A stretch of DNA of 34,981 nucleotides from an uncultured Mucilaginibacter sp. (GTDB lineage Bacteria; Bacteroidota; Bacteroidia; Sphingobacteriales; Sphingobacteriaceae): contig NZ_CAMLHX010000040.1 in NCBI RefSeq assembly GCF_946479965.1, positions 1 through 34,981 of the forward strand. The letters run 5' to 3'. Both the position numbers and the translations under genes were made by a program. Under the pieces are notes generated by a model. The model made no database searches. It saw only the letters and a program-made list of their open reading frames with translations, and was not told the origin of the DNA. Within the stretch, counting starts at the first letter, position 1. Each line of letters begins with the position of its first letter. Positions 1 to 8,424 of this stretch are shown here, piece after piece.

Positions 1-1487
1 GTACTGTTGGTGGCGGCAGTTGGAGTGAAACCGGATTGCTTTCATACGTTGGCCGTGTAGCTTATACGTACAACAACAAGTATAGCCTTACAGGTACCAT
101 GCGGGCGGACGGTAACTCAACGCTGGCTACAGGCAACCAATGGACCTCATACCCTTCAGTTGGTGTACGTTGGAACATAACCAATGAAGACTTTATGAAG
201 AAATATAGCTTTATAGACAATCTTGCATTGCGTGCGGGTTACGGTGAAAACTCAACCACAAGCAGCGGTGCTTACGGAACGCTTGGCCAGTTGCAGAATA
301 GCCCTTATCAATTTGGCGGTGGCTCAGCGGGTAACAAACAGGGTGTACGTGTTACCAATTTGGTAAATACCAAGCTTACCTGGCAGCGTTCACACGAGTC
401 TAACTTAGCTTTAGATTTTGCTTTGTTTAAAAACCGTATTACAGGTAGCATTGATGCTTATTATGTAAAAACCACAGATATTATATTAGGTAATATTCTT
501 CCGGAAACTACAGGTGCAAACTCACAATCGTCAAATTTGGGTACTTCCGAAAACAAAGGTATTGAGTTTACCTTGAGCACAGTTAATATTCAAAACTTAG
601 GTGGATTTACCTGGTCTTCTGACTTTAACATCGGTTTTGGCCGCGAGAAGATCGTTGAGTTACCTAACGGCGCGCCAAGAAACATTGGTTCCGGTTTATT
701 TGTAGGTCAGCCTCAAGGTGTTATTTACGACGTTAGAAAACTGGGCATCTGGCAATTATCAGATTCACCGGGTATTGACGTTGCTAAAACAAATGCGCTT
801 AACAGTGGTGGTACAGTATACCAGCCGGTTAGGGGTCAAACTTCACCATTGCAGTATCCTGGTCAGATCCGTGTGCAGGATGTTGATGGCAACGGTATAA
901 TTAACTCTGATGATAACCAGATCATCGGTCACTTTAACCCTAATTACACTTTCGGTTTTACCAACAGGTTCAATTACAAAAATTTTGACCTGAGCCTGGT
1001 TATTACAGCACGTATGGGCTTTACTACATTAGTTCCTTATGTGTCATCTGCTAACTCAGGTGCCAACGGATGGCAGTTCCTGAATCTTGGTCGTCATAAC
1101 CAACCGGTTATTGACTACTGGACACCGCGTAATCCAACTAATGCGTTCCCAATGCCGAATAACCAGTTCCAAAGCCAGTACTATTCAACATTACAGTACT
1201 ATGATGGATCGTTCATCCGCGCAAGGGCAATTAACTTTGGTTATAACATCCCGTCTGGCATAGTTAAACGTATAGGCTTAACTTCTTTAAGAGTTTACGG
1301 AAACGTTACCAATCCGTTTACGATTTATTCGCCTGCAAGTGGTTACAGCTTCTCAGTTACAGATCCTGAGTCAAGCGGTGTTACACAGGTAGATCCAAGT
1401 GTTGGTGGTAACATCAGCCGGAATGTTGGATTGAATGCCGGTACACAAACGCGCCAGTTCATTTTTGGTATTAACGCAAAATTTTAA
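1..1487 (+). CDS. SusC-like TonB-dependent outer-membrane transporter, 5'-truncated by the window edge
   Basis: The reading frame is open from base 3 and ends at a TAA at 1485-1487, giving about 494 residues of the C-terminal half of a protein usually near 1000 residues. The N-terminal signal peptide, carboxypeptidase-like domain and plug lie upstream of the window. What remains is beta-barrel sequence with alternating aromatic strands, a DGNGIINSDDNQIIG segment and the stretch FIRARAINFGYNIPSGI, both typical of SusC/RagA proteins. It ends in Phe (INAKF), as outer-membrane barrels do. SusC forms a pedal-bin complex with the SusD lipoprotein and imports oligosaccharides using TonB energy. The SusD gene starts 18 bases downstream, so the two are surely one operon. 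The substrate cannot be read from this part; the neighbouring genes suggest arabinoxylan oligosaccharides. Confidence 0.95.
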   Translation, partial: TVGGGSWSETGLLSYVGRVAYTYNNKYSLTGTMRADGNSTLATGNQWTSYPSVGVRWNITNEDFMKKYSFIDNLALRAGYGENSTTSSGAYGTLGQLQNSPYQFGGGSAGNKQGVRVTNLVNTKLTWQRSHESNLALDFALFKNRITGSIDAYYVKTTDIILGNILPETTGANSQSSNLGTSENKGIEFTLSTVNIQNLGGFTWSSDFNIGFGREKIVELPNGAPRNIGSGLFVGQPQGVIYDVRKLGIWQLSDSPGIDVAKTNALNSGGTVYQPVRGQTSPLQYPGQIRVQDVDGNGIINSDDNQIIGHFNPNYTFGFTNRFNYKNFDLSLVITARMGFTTLVPYVSSANSGANGWQFLNLGRHNQPVIDYWTPRNPTNAFPMPNNQFQSQYYSTLQYYDGSFIRARAINFGYNIPSGIVKRIGLTSLRVYGNVTNPFTIYSPASGYSFSVTDPESSGVTQVDPSVGGNISRNVGLNAGTQTRQFIFGINAKF

Positions 1488-1505
1488 TTAAAACAGAGAG
1501 AGATC

Positions 1506-3470
1506 ATGAAAATATTTAAAAAAACATGTCTAGTTTTTGCGGGTATAGCAACACTAGGTACAGTTTCAAGCTGTAAGAAGCTTTTGGTTGAAGAACCACG
1601 GGCGGCTCTATACCCAAGTTATTTCTCAACCGCGGGCGGTGTAGCAGCCGGTATAACCGGTGTTTACCGTAACATAAAAGGTAGTATGGGCGGTGAAGAG
1701 ATCCGTTTTTGGGCCGGTACAGACGAAAGCATTCCGGGTTCCTCATCAAGCTCAGACCATAAGCAAATTGACATATGGAATGGTCTGAACAGCTCAAATA
1801 CTCAGGGTTTTGGCGGGTATTGGGCAGATATCAATACGCTTAACGGCATATTGAAGTATGCTAATGATGTTACCGGGCTGACCGCTGTTCAGAAAAATCA
1901 ATATATCTCACAAGCCAAATTTTTAAGGGCCTGGGAATATTTTTTCCTGGTACAAACGTTTGGAGGAACAACAGCTACTGAAAAGAGCGGTATACCTCTT
2001 CACCTGGATTTTGTGACCGAAGCGACAACTGCGGATGCTCCGGCACCAATGGCGGATATTTATAACCAGATAATTAAGGATTTGACAGAAGCTGCAGCCA
2101 GTTTACCTAATACTATAGCCGCGGATAATCCGTTTTCGGCAGCTGGTGTAGGCAAGACTGCGACTAAGGCCGTAGCAAATACTTATTTGGCTAAAGTGTA
2201 CTTAACCCGTGGTTACAATCCGGAGATCGCTCAACCGGGCGACTTCCAGAAAGCGGCCGACCTTACGGCTGAAGTAATAGCTAATAAAGGTACCTACGGG
2301 CTTGACCTTTGGCAAAGCTATGCTGATGAGCACAAGGTTGAAAACGACTACGGTAAAGAAAACATGTTCAATATTGATTTCGGTTTGGGTGGAACGGATG
2401 AACTGTATACCGGTTATACGCAACAAGGTGATGGCGGCTGGGGTACTAACTTCCTGTACGTTATCTGGCGCTGGGATTATATTGCTAATGCCGGGGTTGA
2501 TAACAATGCTGGTATAGATGATGTGCCTCAAATTGTTAACACCAACAGGCGCCCTATGCGTCGCGATAACTACAATGGACGTCCTTACGCTCGTATCGCG
2601 CCGAACGGCCCTTATCTTTATAACGTAATGTTCCCTAACCGTATTGCTGATAGCCGTTATGATGCTACTTTCCAAACATTCTGGATATCTAATCAAAGTG
2701 GAGTAATAGGCAGAACCAGTACCAACGCTAACAAACCAACGTTGATATCAACGTCTAATTTTTCTGAAACATCATACAACATCCCGGTTGATGGCGATAC
2801 CGCTATCTTGATAACAAACGGTGATGTTGACATGGCAAGAAGAGACGCGTTTAAAGGATTGATCATTGAGCCTGCTCAAATTAACCAGTTGCACTGGCCA
2901 ACCGTTAAAAAGTTTGACGATACCAGACGTACAAGGTTGAATGATAAATCAGCTCGTCCGAAAGTATTGCTGCGTTTCTCTGAAGTTTATATGCTGAATG
3001 CAGAGGCTAACTATATGTTAGGCAACATAGCAGCGGCTGCTACACAGTTAAACGTATTGAGAAGACGTGCAGGTTACCGTAACCCATCAGACGGCGATCG
3101 CATACCTAAGCATGCGTTCAGAGTAACTACTGCTAACATGGCTGCTGCTAACGCTGCAAACATGCTTGCTATGGAACTTACACCGGCTCAATTAGCTCAA
3201 TTGGCTGTTCCATATAACAGAACGGCGGGTACAGCTTTGAATGGTTTGGATTTGATACTTGATGAGTACAGCCGCGAATTCTTCGGCGACGAACGCAGAT
3301 GGTATGATTTGGTAAGAACACGTTATTTAGTACGTCGTGCTAAAATGTACAGAACCGGCCTTACCGCTACTAACGTTAAGGATGAGTACATGCGCCGTGC
3401 TATACCACAAAGTTTAATTAACTCTGTTTTAACAGGTCCTAAATACCCACAAAACAACGGTTACAATTAA
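1506..3470 (+). CDS. SusD/RagB-like surface glycan-binding lipoprotein
   Basis: The 654-residue product starts with a lipoprotein signal peptide whose lipobox ends in TVSSC, placing the acylated Cys at residue 23. SusD proteins sit on the outer membrane as a lid over SusC and bind glycan through a TPR-rich fold. Family signatures are visible: the N-terminal EEPRAALYPSYFST segment, QAKFLRAWEYFFLVQTFGG (SusD TPR start), VLLRFSEVYMLNAEANYMLG and, near the C-terminus, EYSREFFGDERRWYDLVRT. The protein is longer than the usual 500-600 residues, with the extra length in the central region. The start is preceded by AGAGAG at 1495-1500. It follows the SusC gene closely and is followed by a strong terminator, so it closes the operon. 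The glycan specificity is unknown. Confidence 0.95.
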   Translation: MKIFKKTCLVFAGIATLGTVSSCKKLLVEEPRAALYPSYFSTAGGVAAGITGVYRNIKGSMGGEEIRFWAGTDESIPGSSSSSDHKQIDIWNGLNSSNTQGFGGYWADINTLNGILKYANDVTGLTAVQKNQYISQAKFLRAWEYFFLVQTFGGTTATEKSGIPLHLDFVTEATTADAPAPMADIYNQIIKDLTEAAASLPNTIAADNPFSAAGVGKTATKAVANTYLAKVYLTRGYNPEIAQPGDFQKAADLTAEVIANKGTYGLDLWQSYADEHKVENDYGKENMFNIDFGLGGTDELYTGYTQQGDGGWGTNFLYVIWRWDYIANAGVDNNAGIDDVPQIVNTNRRPMRRDNYNGRPYARIAPNGPYLYNVMFPNRIADSRYDATFQTFWISNQSGVIGRTSTNANKPTLISTSNFSETSYNIPVDGDTAILITNGDVDMARRDAFKGLIIEPAQINQLHWPTVKKFDDTRRTRLNDKSARPKVLLRFSEVYMLNAEANYMLGNIAAAATQLNVLRRRAGYRNPSDGDRIPKHAFRVTTANMAAANAANMLAMELTPAQLAQLAVPYNRTAGTALNGLDLILDEYSREFFGDERRWYDLVRTRYLVRRAKMYRTGLTATNVKDEYMRRAIPQSLINSVLTGPKYPQNNGYN

Positions 3471-3497
3471 TCTAAACTGAATATAAATTGTTTAATT

Positions 3498-3528
3498 AAC
3501 CCGCTCCATTTTTGGGGCGGGTTTTTTT
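3498..3528 (+). terminator. Rho-independent terminator of the susCD operon
   Basis: A ten-base-pair stem, AACCCGCTCC (3498-3507) with GGGGCGGGTT (3514-3523) and one T-G pair, closes a six-base loop and runs into seven T at 3522-3528. It lies 28 bases after the SusD stop. Confidence 0.9.
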
Positions 3529-3576
3529 GTATAAATATTTACCCAAAAGTTAGTGAATAGGGCATATTAAGGGTAG

Positions 3577-3605
3577 TTGTAATAACCACGTATTTTTTAT
3601 ATTTG
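3577..3605 (+). promoter_or_regulatory. Bacteroidota-type promoter of the NUDIX regulator gene
   Basis: A -33 TTG at 3577-3579 and a -7 box TATATTTG (TAnnTTTG consensus) at 3598-3605 are 18 bases apart. Transcription would start near 3612. The possible upstream TTG start codon at 3603 lies inside the -7 box, which argues for the ATG at 3630 as the real start. Confidence 0.55.
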
Positions 3606-3629
3606 ACCCTCAGCCATAAATTAAAATGC

Positions 3630-4337
3630 ATGCAGAAATATTATAACCAAACACGTTTATTATTAGCGGTAGATTGCATAGTGTTTGGATTTGACGGCGA
3701 ATCGTTAAAAATACTATTGATACAAAGGGGATTTGAACCCGAGAAAGGCAACTGGAGTTTAATGGGCGGATTTGTGCAGCCCGATGAAAGCCTTGATCAA
3801 TCTGCCAATCGTATTCTGAAACAACTAACCGGGTTAGATGGCGTATACCTGGAGCAATTACATACTTTTGGCGATCCGGGTCGCGATCCTAAAGAGCGTA
3901 CAGCATCGGTTGCGTACTTTGCACTGATAGATACTTCAAAATACGAGAAACAGATAAGCCATGATTACCATGCAGAATGGTTCCTGTTAAAAAAGATACC
4001 CAAGCTTATTTTTGACCAGCCCGCTATGGTTGAAATGGCACGTAAGCGCATACGCTATAAGGCGGCGCTTCACCCCATTTTGTTTGAGCTTTTGCCGGCC
4101 AAGTTTACCATACCACAGCTTCAAAATTTGTATGAAAGTGTTTATAATACCACAATTGATAAACGAAACTTCAGTAAACGGGTATTAGCTACTAAATTGC
4201 TTATCAAGTTGCAGGACAAGGATAAATCGGGATCGAAGCGCGGCGCTTATTACTACCAGCTAAACATGCAGAATTACTATGCTAAGTTTCAGGCTTTTTT
4301 AAATTTTATTCCCAATCCGGATAACCTTACAAGTTAA
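3630..4337 (+). CDS. araR: NUDIX-domain transcriptional regulator of arabinose use (AraR type)
   Basis: The 235-residue product has a NUDIX domain (about residues 10-135) followed by a winged-helix domain (about 150-225, with FTIPQLQNLYESVY and KRNFSKRVLATKLL). This architecture is that of NrtR-like regulators, and the Bacteroidota arabinose regulator AraR is of this kind. The NUDIX box is degenerate: after GGFVQPDES the expected REUxEE core reads NRILKQL, so the metal-binding glutamates are gone and the domain is probably a ligand sensor, not a hydrolase. The gene lies 87 bases upstream of araB on the same strand, with a candidate operator between them. In the family, L-arabinose relieves repression. 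The ATG at 3630 is preferred because a TTG nine codons upstream overlaps the promoter. The ara context makes the assignment likely; another pentose sensor is possible. Confidence 0.82.
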   Translation: MQKYYNQTRLLLAVDCIVFGFDGESLKILLIQRGFEPEKGNWSLMGGFVQPDESLDQSANRILKQLTGLDGVYLEQLHTFGDPGRDPKERTASVAYFALIDTSKYEKQISHDYHAEWFLLKKIPKLIFDQPAMVEMARKRIRYKAALHPILFELLPAKFTIPQLQNLYESVYNTTIDKRNFSKRVLATKLLIKLQDKDKSGSKRGAYYYQLNMQNYYAKFQAFLNFIPNPDNLTS

Positions 4338-4366
4338 TTTGGCAGCCTTTAGGCTACTAATGTTTG
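4338..4366 (+). promoter_or_regulatory. Candidate araBDA promoter
   Basis: TTTG at 4338-4341 and AATGTTTG at 4359-4366 (one mismatch to TAnnTTTG) are 17 bases apart, slightly short for Bacteroidota promoters. A small palindrome AGCCT-TT-AGGCT (4344-4355) lies between the two boxes. Transcription would begin near 4374. Confidence 0.35.
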
Positions 4367-4392
4367 GAAAATATTTCATTTTATAAAAAATT

Positions 4393-4411
4393 AAGTGTTA
4401 TTTAGACACGA
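4393..4411. promoter_or_regulatory. Candidate AraR operator upstream of araB
   Basis: An inverted repeat GTGT (4395-4398), seven-base AT-rich spacer, ACAC (4406-4409) sits 16 bases before the araB start and just downstream of the candidate promoter, a normal position for a repressor site. It is the only clear dyad close to araB apart from the small one within the promoter. Assignment to AraR is inferred from location. Confidence 0.4.
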
Positions 4412-4424
4412 ATTTTAACCATCT

Positions 4425-6125
4425 ATGGAACTTAATAAATATGTGATTGGTGTTGATTATGGCACCGATTCTGTGCGCGCTATAATTGTAGACGCCGCTA
4501 ACGGAAAAGAATTAGCATCGTCTGTTCACTATTACCAGCGCTGGCAAAAGGCAATGTATTGCGATGCGCCCAAAAATGTTTTCAGGCAGCATCCACTTGA
4601 CTACCTGGAAGGCCTTGAAATAACTATTAAAGATGCCATAAATAAGGCAGGTGGTAAGGCCATTGCTGATAACATACGGGGTATATCTGTTGATACCACG
4701 GGCTCAACACCTATCGCCGTAAATAAAAACGGCACGCCGTTGGCCCTTACGCCCGAGTTTGAAAATAACCCGAATGCCATGTTCATTTTGTGGAAGGATC
4801 ACACAGCTATTAAAGAGGCTGCGCAGATCAATGAGCACGCTACAAAATTTGATATCAATTACTTAAAATACGTTGGCGGTATTTACTCGTCTGAATGGTT
4901 TTGGGCTAAATTACTGCATATTATACGTGTTGATGAACAGGTGCGTAAGGCCTGTTACTCATGGGTTGAGCATTGCGACTGGATTCCATTTGTATTAACC
5001 GGTGGTAATGATGCATCAAAAATAAAAAGAAGCAGATGCGCGGCCGGGCATAAAGCGTTATGGGCCGAGGAATTTGGTGGTTTACCGCCTGATGAATTCT
5101 TTTCAACCTTAGATCCCCTATTGGGCGGCTTTGCCTCTCGTCTTTTCAGAGATACTTATACGTCTGATGTGGCGGCAGGAACCATAAGCGCGGAATGGGC
5201 AGCTAAGCTTGGTCTTCCCACTGATGTTAAAATTGGCGTGGGCGCGTTTGACGCGCACATGGGTGCCGTTGGTGGCCAAATTGAACCTTACTTTTTAAGT
5301 AAAGTTATGGGCACGTCAACTTGTGATATACTGGTTGCACCTAATGCTGAAATGAAGGATAAACTGGTTGCAGGTATTTGCGGCCAGGTTGATGGCTCGG
5401 TTATACCGGGTATGGCGGGTTTAGAAGCCGGCCAATCAGCTTTTGGCGATACATACGCCTGGTTTAAAAACATTGTGTCGTGGCCGTTAAACAATCTGTT
5501 AAGCAGCTCAAAGGTTATTGACGAGGAGACAGCAGAAGCCTTGAAGAACGAGATTTTTGAAGAAATAATTCCTGAGTTAAGCCGCCAGGCTGCTTTGTTG
5601 CCTATTGAGGAAACTAACGAGTTGGCTATTGATTGGTTTAACGGCAGACGTACCCCCGATGCTGACCAGTCGCTTAAAGGGGCGGTTATCGGTTTAAATC
5701 TGGGTACAGATGCGCCGCGGTTTTTCCGGGCCATCGCCGAGGCTACCTGTTTTGGTGCCAAAAGCATTGTTGAGCGTATGATAGATGAGGGCGTTCCTGT
5801 TAAGGGTCTGATAGGCATTGGCGGTGTAGCGAAAAAATCGGCATTTATTATGCAAATGATGGCAGATATAATAGGTATGCCTATTAAGATACATCAGCAT
5901 ACACATACCTGCGCACTGGGTGCTGCCATGTTTGCAGCCGTAGTTGCAGAACTGCACGATAATGTACAAGATGCTATGAACGCTATGGGTGGCGGATTTG
6001 ATGTGGTTTACGAGCCAAACGCCGAACTTAGTGCGGTATATGCCAAACGTTATAAACAATATAAAGGTCTGGGCGATTTTATAACTTTCCAAACCCGCCA
6101 AATAGAACAATCCATTTCAGCATGA
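4425..6125 (+). CDS. araB: L-ribulokinase
   Basis: AraB phosphorylates L-ribulose to L-ribulose 5-phosphate with ATP in the cytoplasm, the second step of arabinose catabolism. The product is 566 residues, the same length as the Escherichia coli enzyme, and belongs to the FGGY sugar kinase family. Visible motifs are the N-terminal phosphate-binding GVDYGTDSVRAIIVD (residues 9-23), the central GAFDAHMGAVGG and KVMGTSTCDIL segments, and the C-terminal GLIGIGGVAKKSAFIMQMMADI, the family signature near the nucleotide site. It is the first gene of araB-araD-araA; its stop overlaps the araD start by four bases (ATGA at 6122-6125), indicating translational coupling. No truncation or frameshift was seen. 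Confidence 0.97.
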   Translation: MELNKYVIGVDYGTDSVRAIIVDAANGKELASSVHYYQRWQKAMYCDAPKNVFRQHPLDYLEGLEITIKDAINKAGGKAIADNIRGISVDTTGSTPIAVNKNGTPLALTPEFENNPNAMFILWKDHTAIKEAAQINEHATKFDINYLKYVGGIYSSEWFWAKLLHIIRVDEQVRKACYSWVEHCDWIPFVLTGGNDASKIKRSRCAAGHKALWAEEFGGLPPDEFFSTLDPLLGGFASRLFRDTYTSDVAAGTISAEWAAKLGLPTDVKIGVGAFDAHMGAVGGQIEPYFLSKVMGTSTCDILVAPNAEMKDKLVAGICGQVDGSVIPGMAGLEAGQSAFGDTYAWFKNIVSWPLNNLLSSSKVIDEETAEALKNEIFEEIIPELSRQAALLPIEETNELAIDWFNGRRTPDADQSLKGAVIGLNLGTDAPRFFRAIAEATCFGAKSIVERMIDEGVPVKGLIGIGGVAKKSAFIMQMMADIIGMPIKIHQHTHTCALGAAMFAAVVAELHDNVQDAMNAMGGGFDVVYEPNAELSAVYAKRYKQYKGLGDFITFQTRQIEQSISA

Positions 6126-6823
6126 GTACCTATCAGCATATAAAAGAAGAGGCCTACGCGGCTAACATGCAGCTTCCAAAATTGGGCCTGGTTTTGTTCA
6201 CCTTTGGGAATGTTAGCGCTGTTGACAGGAGTGCCGGTGTTTTCGCTATCAAGCCCAGCGGTGTACCTTATGAGGACCTTACACCGGATAGCATGGTGAT
6301 AGTTGACTTTGACGGAAATACCGTTGAAGGAAAATTAAGGCCATCATCAGATACCAAAACACACGCCGTGCTTTACAAGCATTGGGATACCATAGGAGGC
6401 ATTGTGCATACGCACTCAACTTATGGCACTGCATGGGCACAGGCACAAAGAGATATACCAATTTTTGGCACTACGCACGCTGACCATTTAACTACCGACA
6501 TTCCCTGCGCGCCACCAATGAGCGACGAAATGATAAAAGGTAATTACGAGTACGAAACTGGATTCCAGATCATGAATCATTTCAAAAAATTCAGCCTTGA
6601 TTACAAAGAGGTAGAAATGATATTGGTTGGTAATCATGCGCCATTTACCTGGGGTAAAACAGCAAATAAAGCGGTTTATAACAGCGCCGTTTTAGAAACT
6701 GTTGCGCAAATGGCTTACTTAACCGAGATGATAAATCCGCAGGCACCAAAATTGAAAGATACTTTAATAAATAAACACTTCCAGCGTAAGCACGGGCCCG
6801 ACTCTTATTACGGCCAAAGCTAA
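6122..6823 (+). CDS. araD: L-ribulose-5-phosphate 4-epimerase
   Basis: AraD converts L-ribulose 5-phosphate to D-xylulose 5-phosphate, feeding arabinose into the pentose phosphate pathway. The product is 233 residues, a usual length, and is a class II aldolase/epimerase fold protein. The zinc-binding histidines appear at His96 and His98 (IVHTHSTYGTAWAQ) and His172 (GNHAPFTWG), one residue offset from the E. coli positions 95, 97 and 171. The C-terminal HGPDSYYGQ segment carries the catalytic tyrosine region. The gene overlaps araB by four bases and is followed 43 bases later by araA. The order B-D-A differs from the enterobacterial B-A-D. Confidence 0.97.
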   Translation: MSTYQHIKEEAYAANMQLPKLGLVLFTFGNVSAVDRSAGVFAIKPSGVPYEDLTPDSMVIVDFDGNTVEGKLRPSSDTKTHAVLYKHWDTIGGIVHTHSTYGTAWAQAQRDIPIFGTTHADHLTTDIPCAPPMSDEMIKGNYEYETGFQIMNHFKKFSLDYKEVEMILVGNHAPFTWGKTANKAVYNSAVLETVAQMAYLTEMINPQAPKLKDTLINKHFQRKHGPDSYYGQS

Positions 6824-6866
6824 CAGATGCTGAAACTATCCGTCCGATAAAAAATACTATATAAAA

Positions 6867-8357
6867 ATGATCGATCTTAAAAAATTAGAAGTCTGGTTTA
6901 TAACCGGAAGCCAGGACCTGTACGGCGAAGAAACTCTTAAACAGGTAGCATTGCACTCACAAGAAATTGCTGCAGGTTTAAATGTTGCCGGCCAAATACC
7001 GGTAACAGTGGTATACAAGCCTGTTGTTAAAAGCACAGACGAAATTTATAACACAATTGCAGATGCCAATAACGCGGCAAATTGCATTGGTATCGTTACC
7101 TGGATGCACACTTTTTCGCCGGCTAAAATGTGGATCCGCGGTTTAGGTATTCTTAAAAAACCTATGCTGCATTTGCATACCCAGTTTAACAGGGATATCC
7201 CCTGGAACTCTATCAATATGGATTTCATGAACCTGAATCAAAGCGCCCATGGCGACCGCGAGTTTGGTTTCATGGTATCGCGTATGCGCATGGAGCGTAA
7301 GGTGGTTGTAGGCCATTGGCAGGAAACCGAAGTTGCCGAGCAAATTGGCAGCTGGTCTCGTGCTGCTGCGGCCTGGCACGACTGGCAGGGCGCTAAGTTT
7401 GTTCGCTTTGGCGATAACATGCGCTATGTTGCCGTTACCGATGGCGACAAAGTGGAAGCTGAACTACAGTTTGGTTTTTCCGTAAACACCCACGGCATTG
7501 GCGATCTGGTTAAAGTTATTGATGGGGTTAGCGATGCTGCCGTTAATGAGCTAATTGCAGAATATGAAGCAACTTATGATATGGATGCTTCCTTACGCAA
7601 AGGCGGAGCTAACCACCAATCAGTATTTGATGCTGCTAAGATTGAGTTGGGCCTGCGCTTTTTCCTAGAAGAAGGCAACTTTAAAGGCTTTAGCGATACG
7701 TTTGAAGACTTGCACGGCTTGATTCAATTGCCGGGTATTGCTGCACAGCGTTTAATGGAAAGCGGTTACGGTTTTGCCGGTGAAGGCGACTGGAAAACAG
7801 CTGCTTTGGTACGCGCCTGTAAAGTAATGGGTAGCGGCTTGGCAGGTGGTAACGCCTTTATGGAAGATTATACCTATCATTTTGATCCTAATAATTCATT
7901 GGTGTTAGGTTCTCACATGTTAGAGGTGGATTCATCTTTGGCAAGTGGTAAAGCAACTTTAGAGGTGCATCCTTTAGGTATTGGCGGCAAAGCCGATCCG
8001 GCGCGTTTGGTATTTAATGTTGCAGGCGGACCCGCTCTTAATGCCTCATTAATTGATATGGGCAACCGTTTCCGTTTGTTGATAAATGAAGTTGAAGCTG
8101 TTGAACCAACTAACGAATTACCTAACTTACCTGTAGCACGCGTACTTTGGAAACCATTGCCTGATATGAAAACTGCCTGCGCTGCATGGATCTATGCCGG
8201 TGGCGCGCACCATACGGCTTACAGCCAGAATTTAACTGCTGAGCATTTGTATGATTTTGCATCAATTGCAGGTGTTGAGTTTATTTGTATTGGTAAAGAC
8301 ACTCAGATTAACCAGTTGCGTAACGAACTGAAATGGAACGACAGGTTTTATAAATAG
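6867..8357 (+). CDS. araA: L-arabinose isomerase
   Basis: AraA interconverts L-arabinose and L-ribulose, the first catabolic step, using Mn2+. The 496-residue product aligns without offset to the E. coli enzyme around the active site: Glu306 in [10 protein letters not shown], Glu333 in FMEDYTYHF and His350 in LGSHMLEV, with the fourth ligand His in GGAHHTAYS (residues 448-449). The N-terminus, [18 protein letters not shown], is typical of the family. It is the last gene of the araBDA operon and is followed by a strong hairpin terminator shared with the opposing regulator gene. The ATG at 6867 has an A-rich upstream region instead of a Shine-Dalgarno sequence, as is common in this phylum. Confidence 0.98.
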   Translation: MIDLKKLEVWFITGSQDLYGEETLKQVALHSQEIAAGLNVAGQIPVTVVYKPVVKSTDEIYNTIADANNAANCIGIVTWMHTFSPAKMWIRGLGILKKPMLHLHTQFNRDIPWNSINMDFMNLNQSAHGDREFGFMVSRMRMERKVVVGHWQETEVAEQIGSWSRAAAAWHDWQGAKFVRFGDNMRYVAVTDGDKVEAELQFGFSVNTHGIGDLVKVIDGVSDAAVNELIAEYEATYDMDASLRKGGANHQSVFDAAKIELGLRFFLEEGNFKGFSDTFEDLHGLIQLPGIAAQRLMESGYGFAGEGDWKTAALVRACKVMGSGLAGGNAFMEDYTYHFDPNNSLVLGSHMLEVDSSLASGKATLEVHPLGIGGKADPARLVFNVAGGPALNASLIDMGNRFRLLINEVEAVEPTNELPNLPVARVLWKPLPDMKTACAAWIYAGGAHHTAYSQNLTAEHLYDFASIAGVEFICIGKDTQINQLRNELKWNDRFYK

Positions 8358-8374
8358 ACCTTATAAATAGCAAT

Positions 8375-8411
8375 AAAAAAGCCGTCCCTCTTTGCGAAGG
8401 ACGGCTTTTTT
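8375..8411. terminator. Bidirectional terminator between araA and the hybrid regulator gene
   Basis: The stem GCCGTCC (8381-8387) with GGACGGC (8399-8405) is flanked by six A on the left and six T on the right, so it can terminate araBDA transcripts on the plus strand and the regulator transcript on the minus strand. Confidence 0.92.
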
Positions 8412-8424
8412 ATTTAGTTGGTTT

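Noticed and set aside
2202..2696. A 164-residue open frame antisense to the susD-like gene
   Set aside because: It has no domain, start signal or codon pattern of its own and is best explained by the sense gene.
3603..3629. A TTG start for the NUDIX regulator nine codons upstream
   Set aside because: It overlaps the -7 box of the likely promoter, so it would not be in the mRNA.
5694..6110. A 138-residue open frame antisense to araB
   Set aside because: It shadows a certain gene and has no recognisable domain or start signals of its own.
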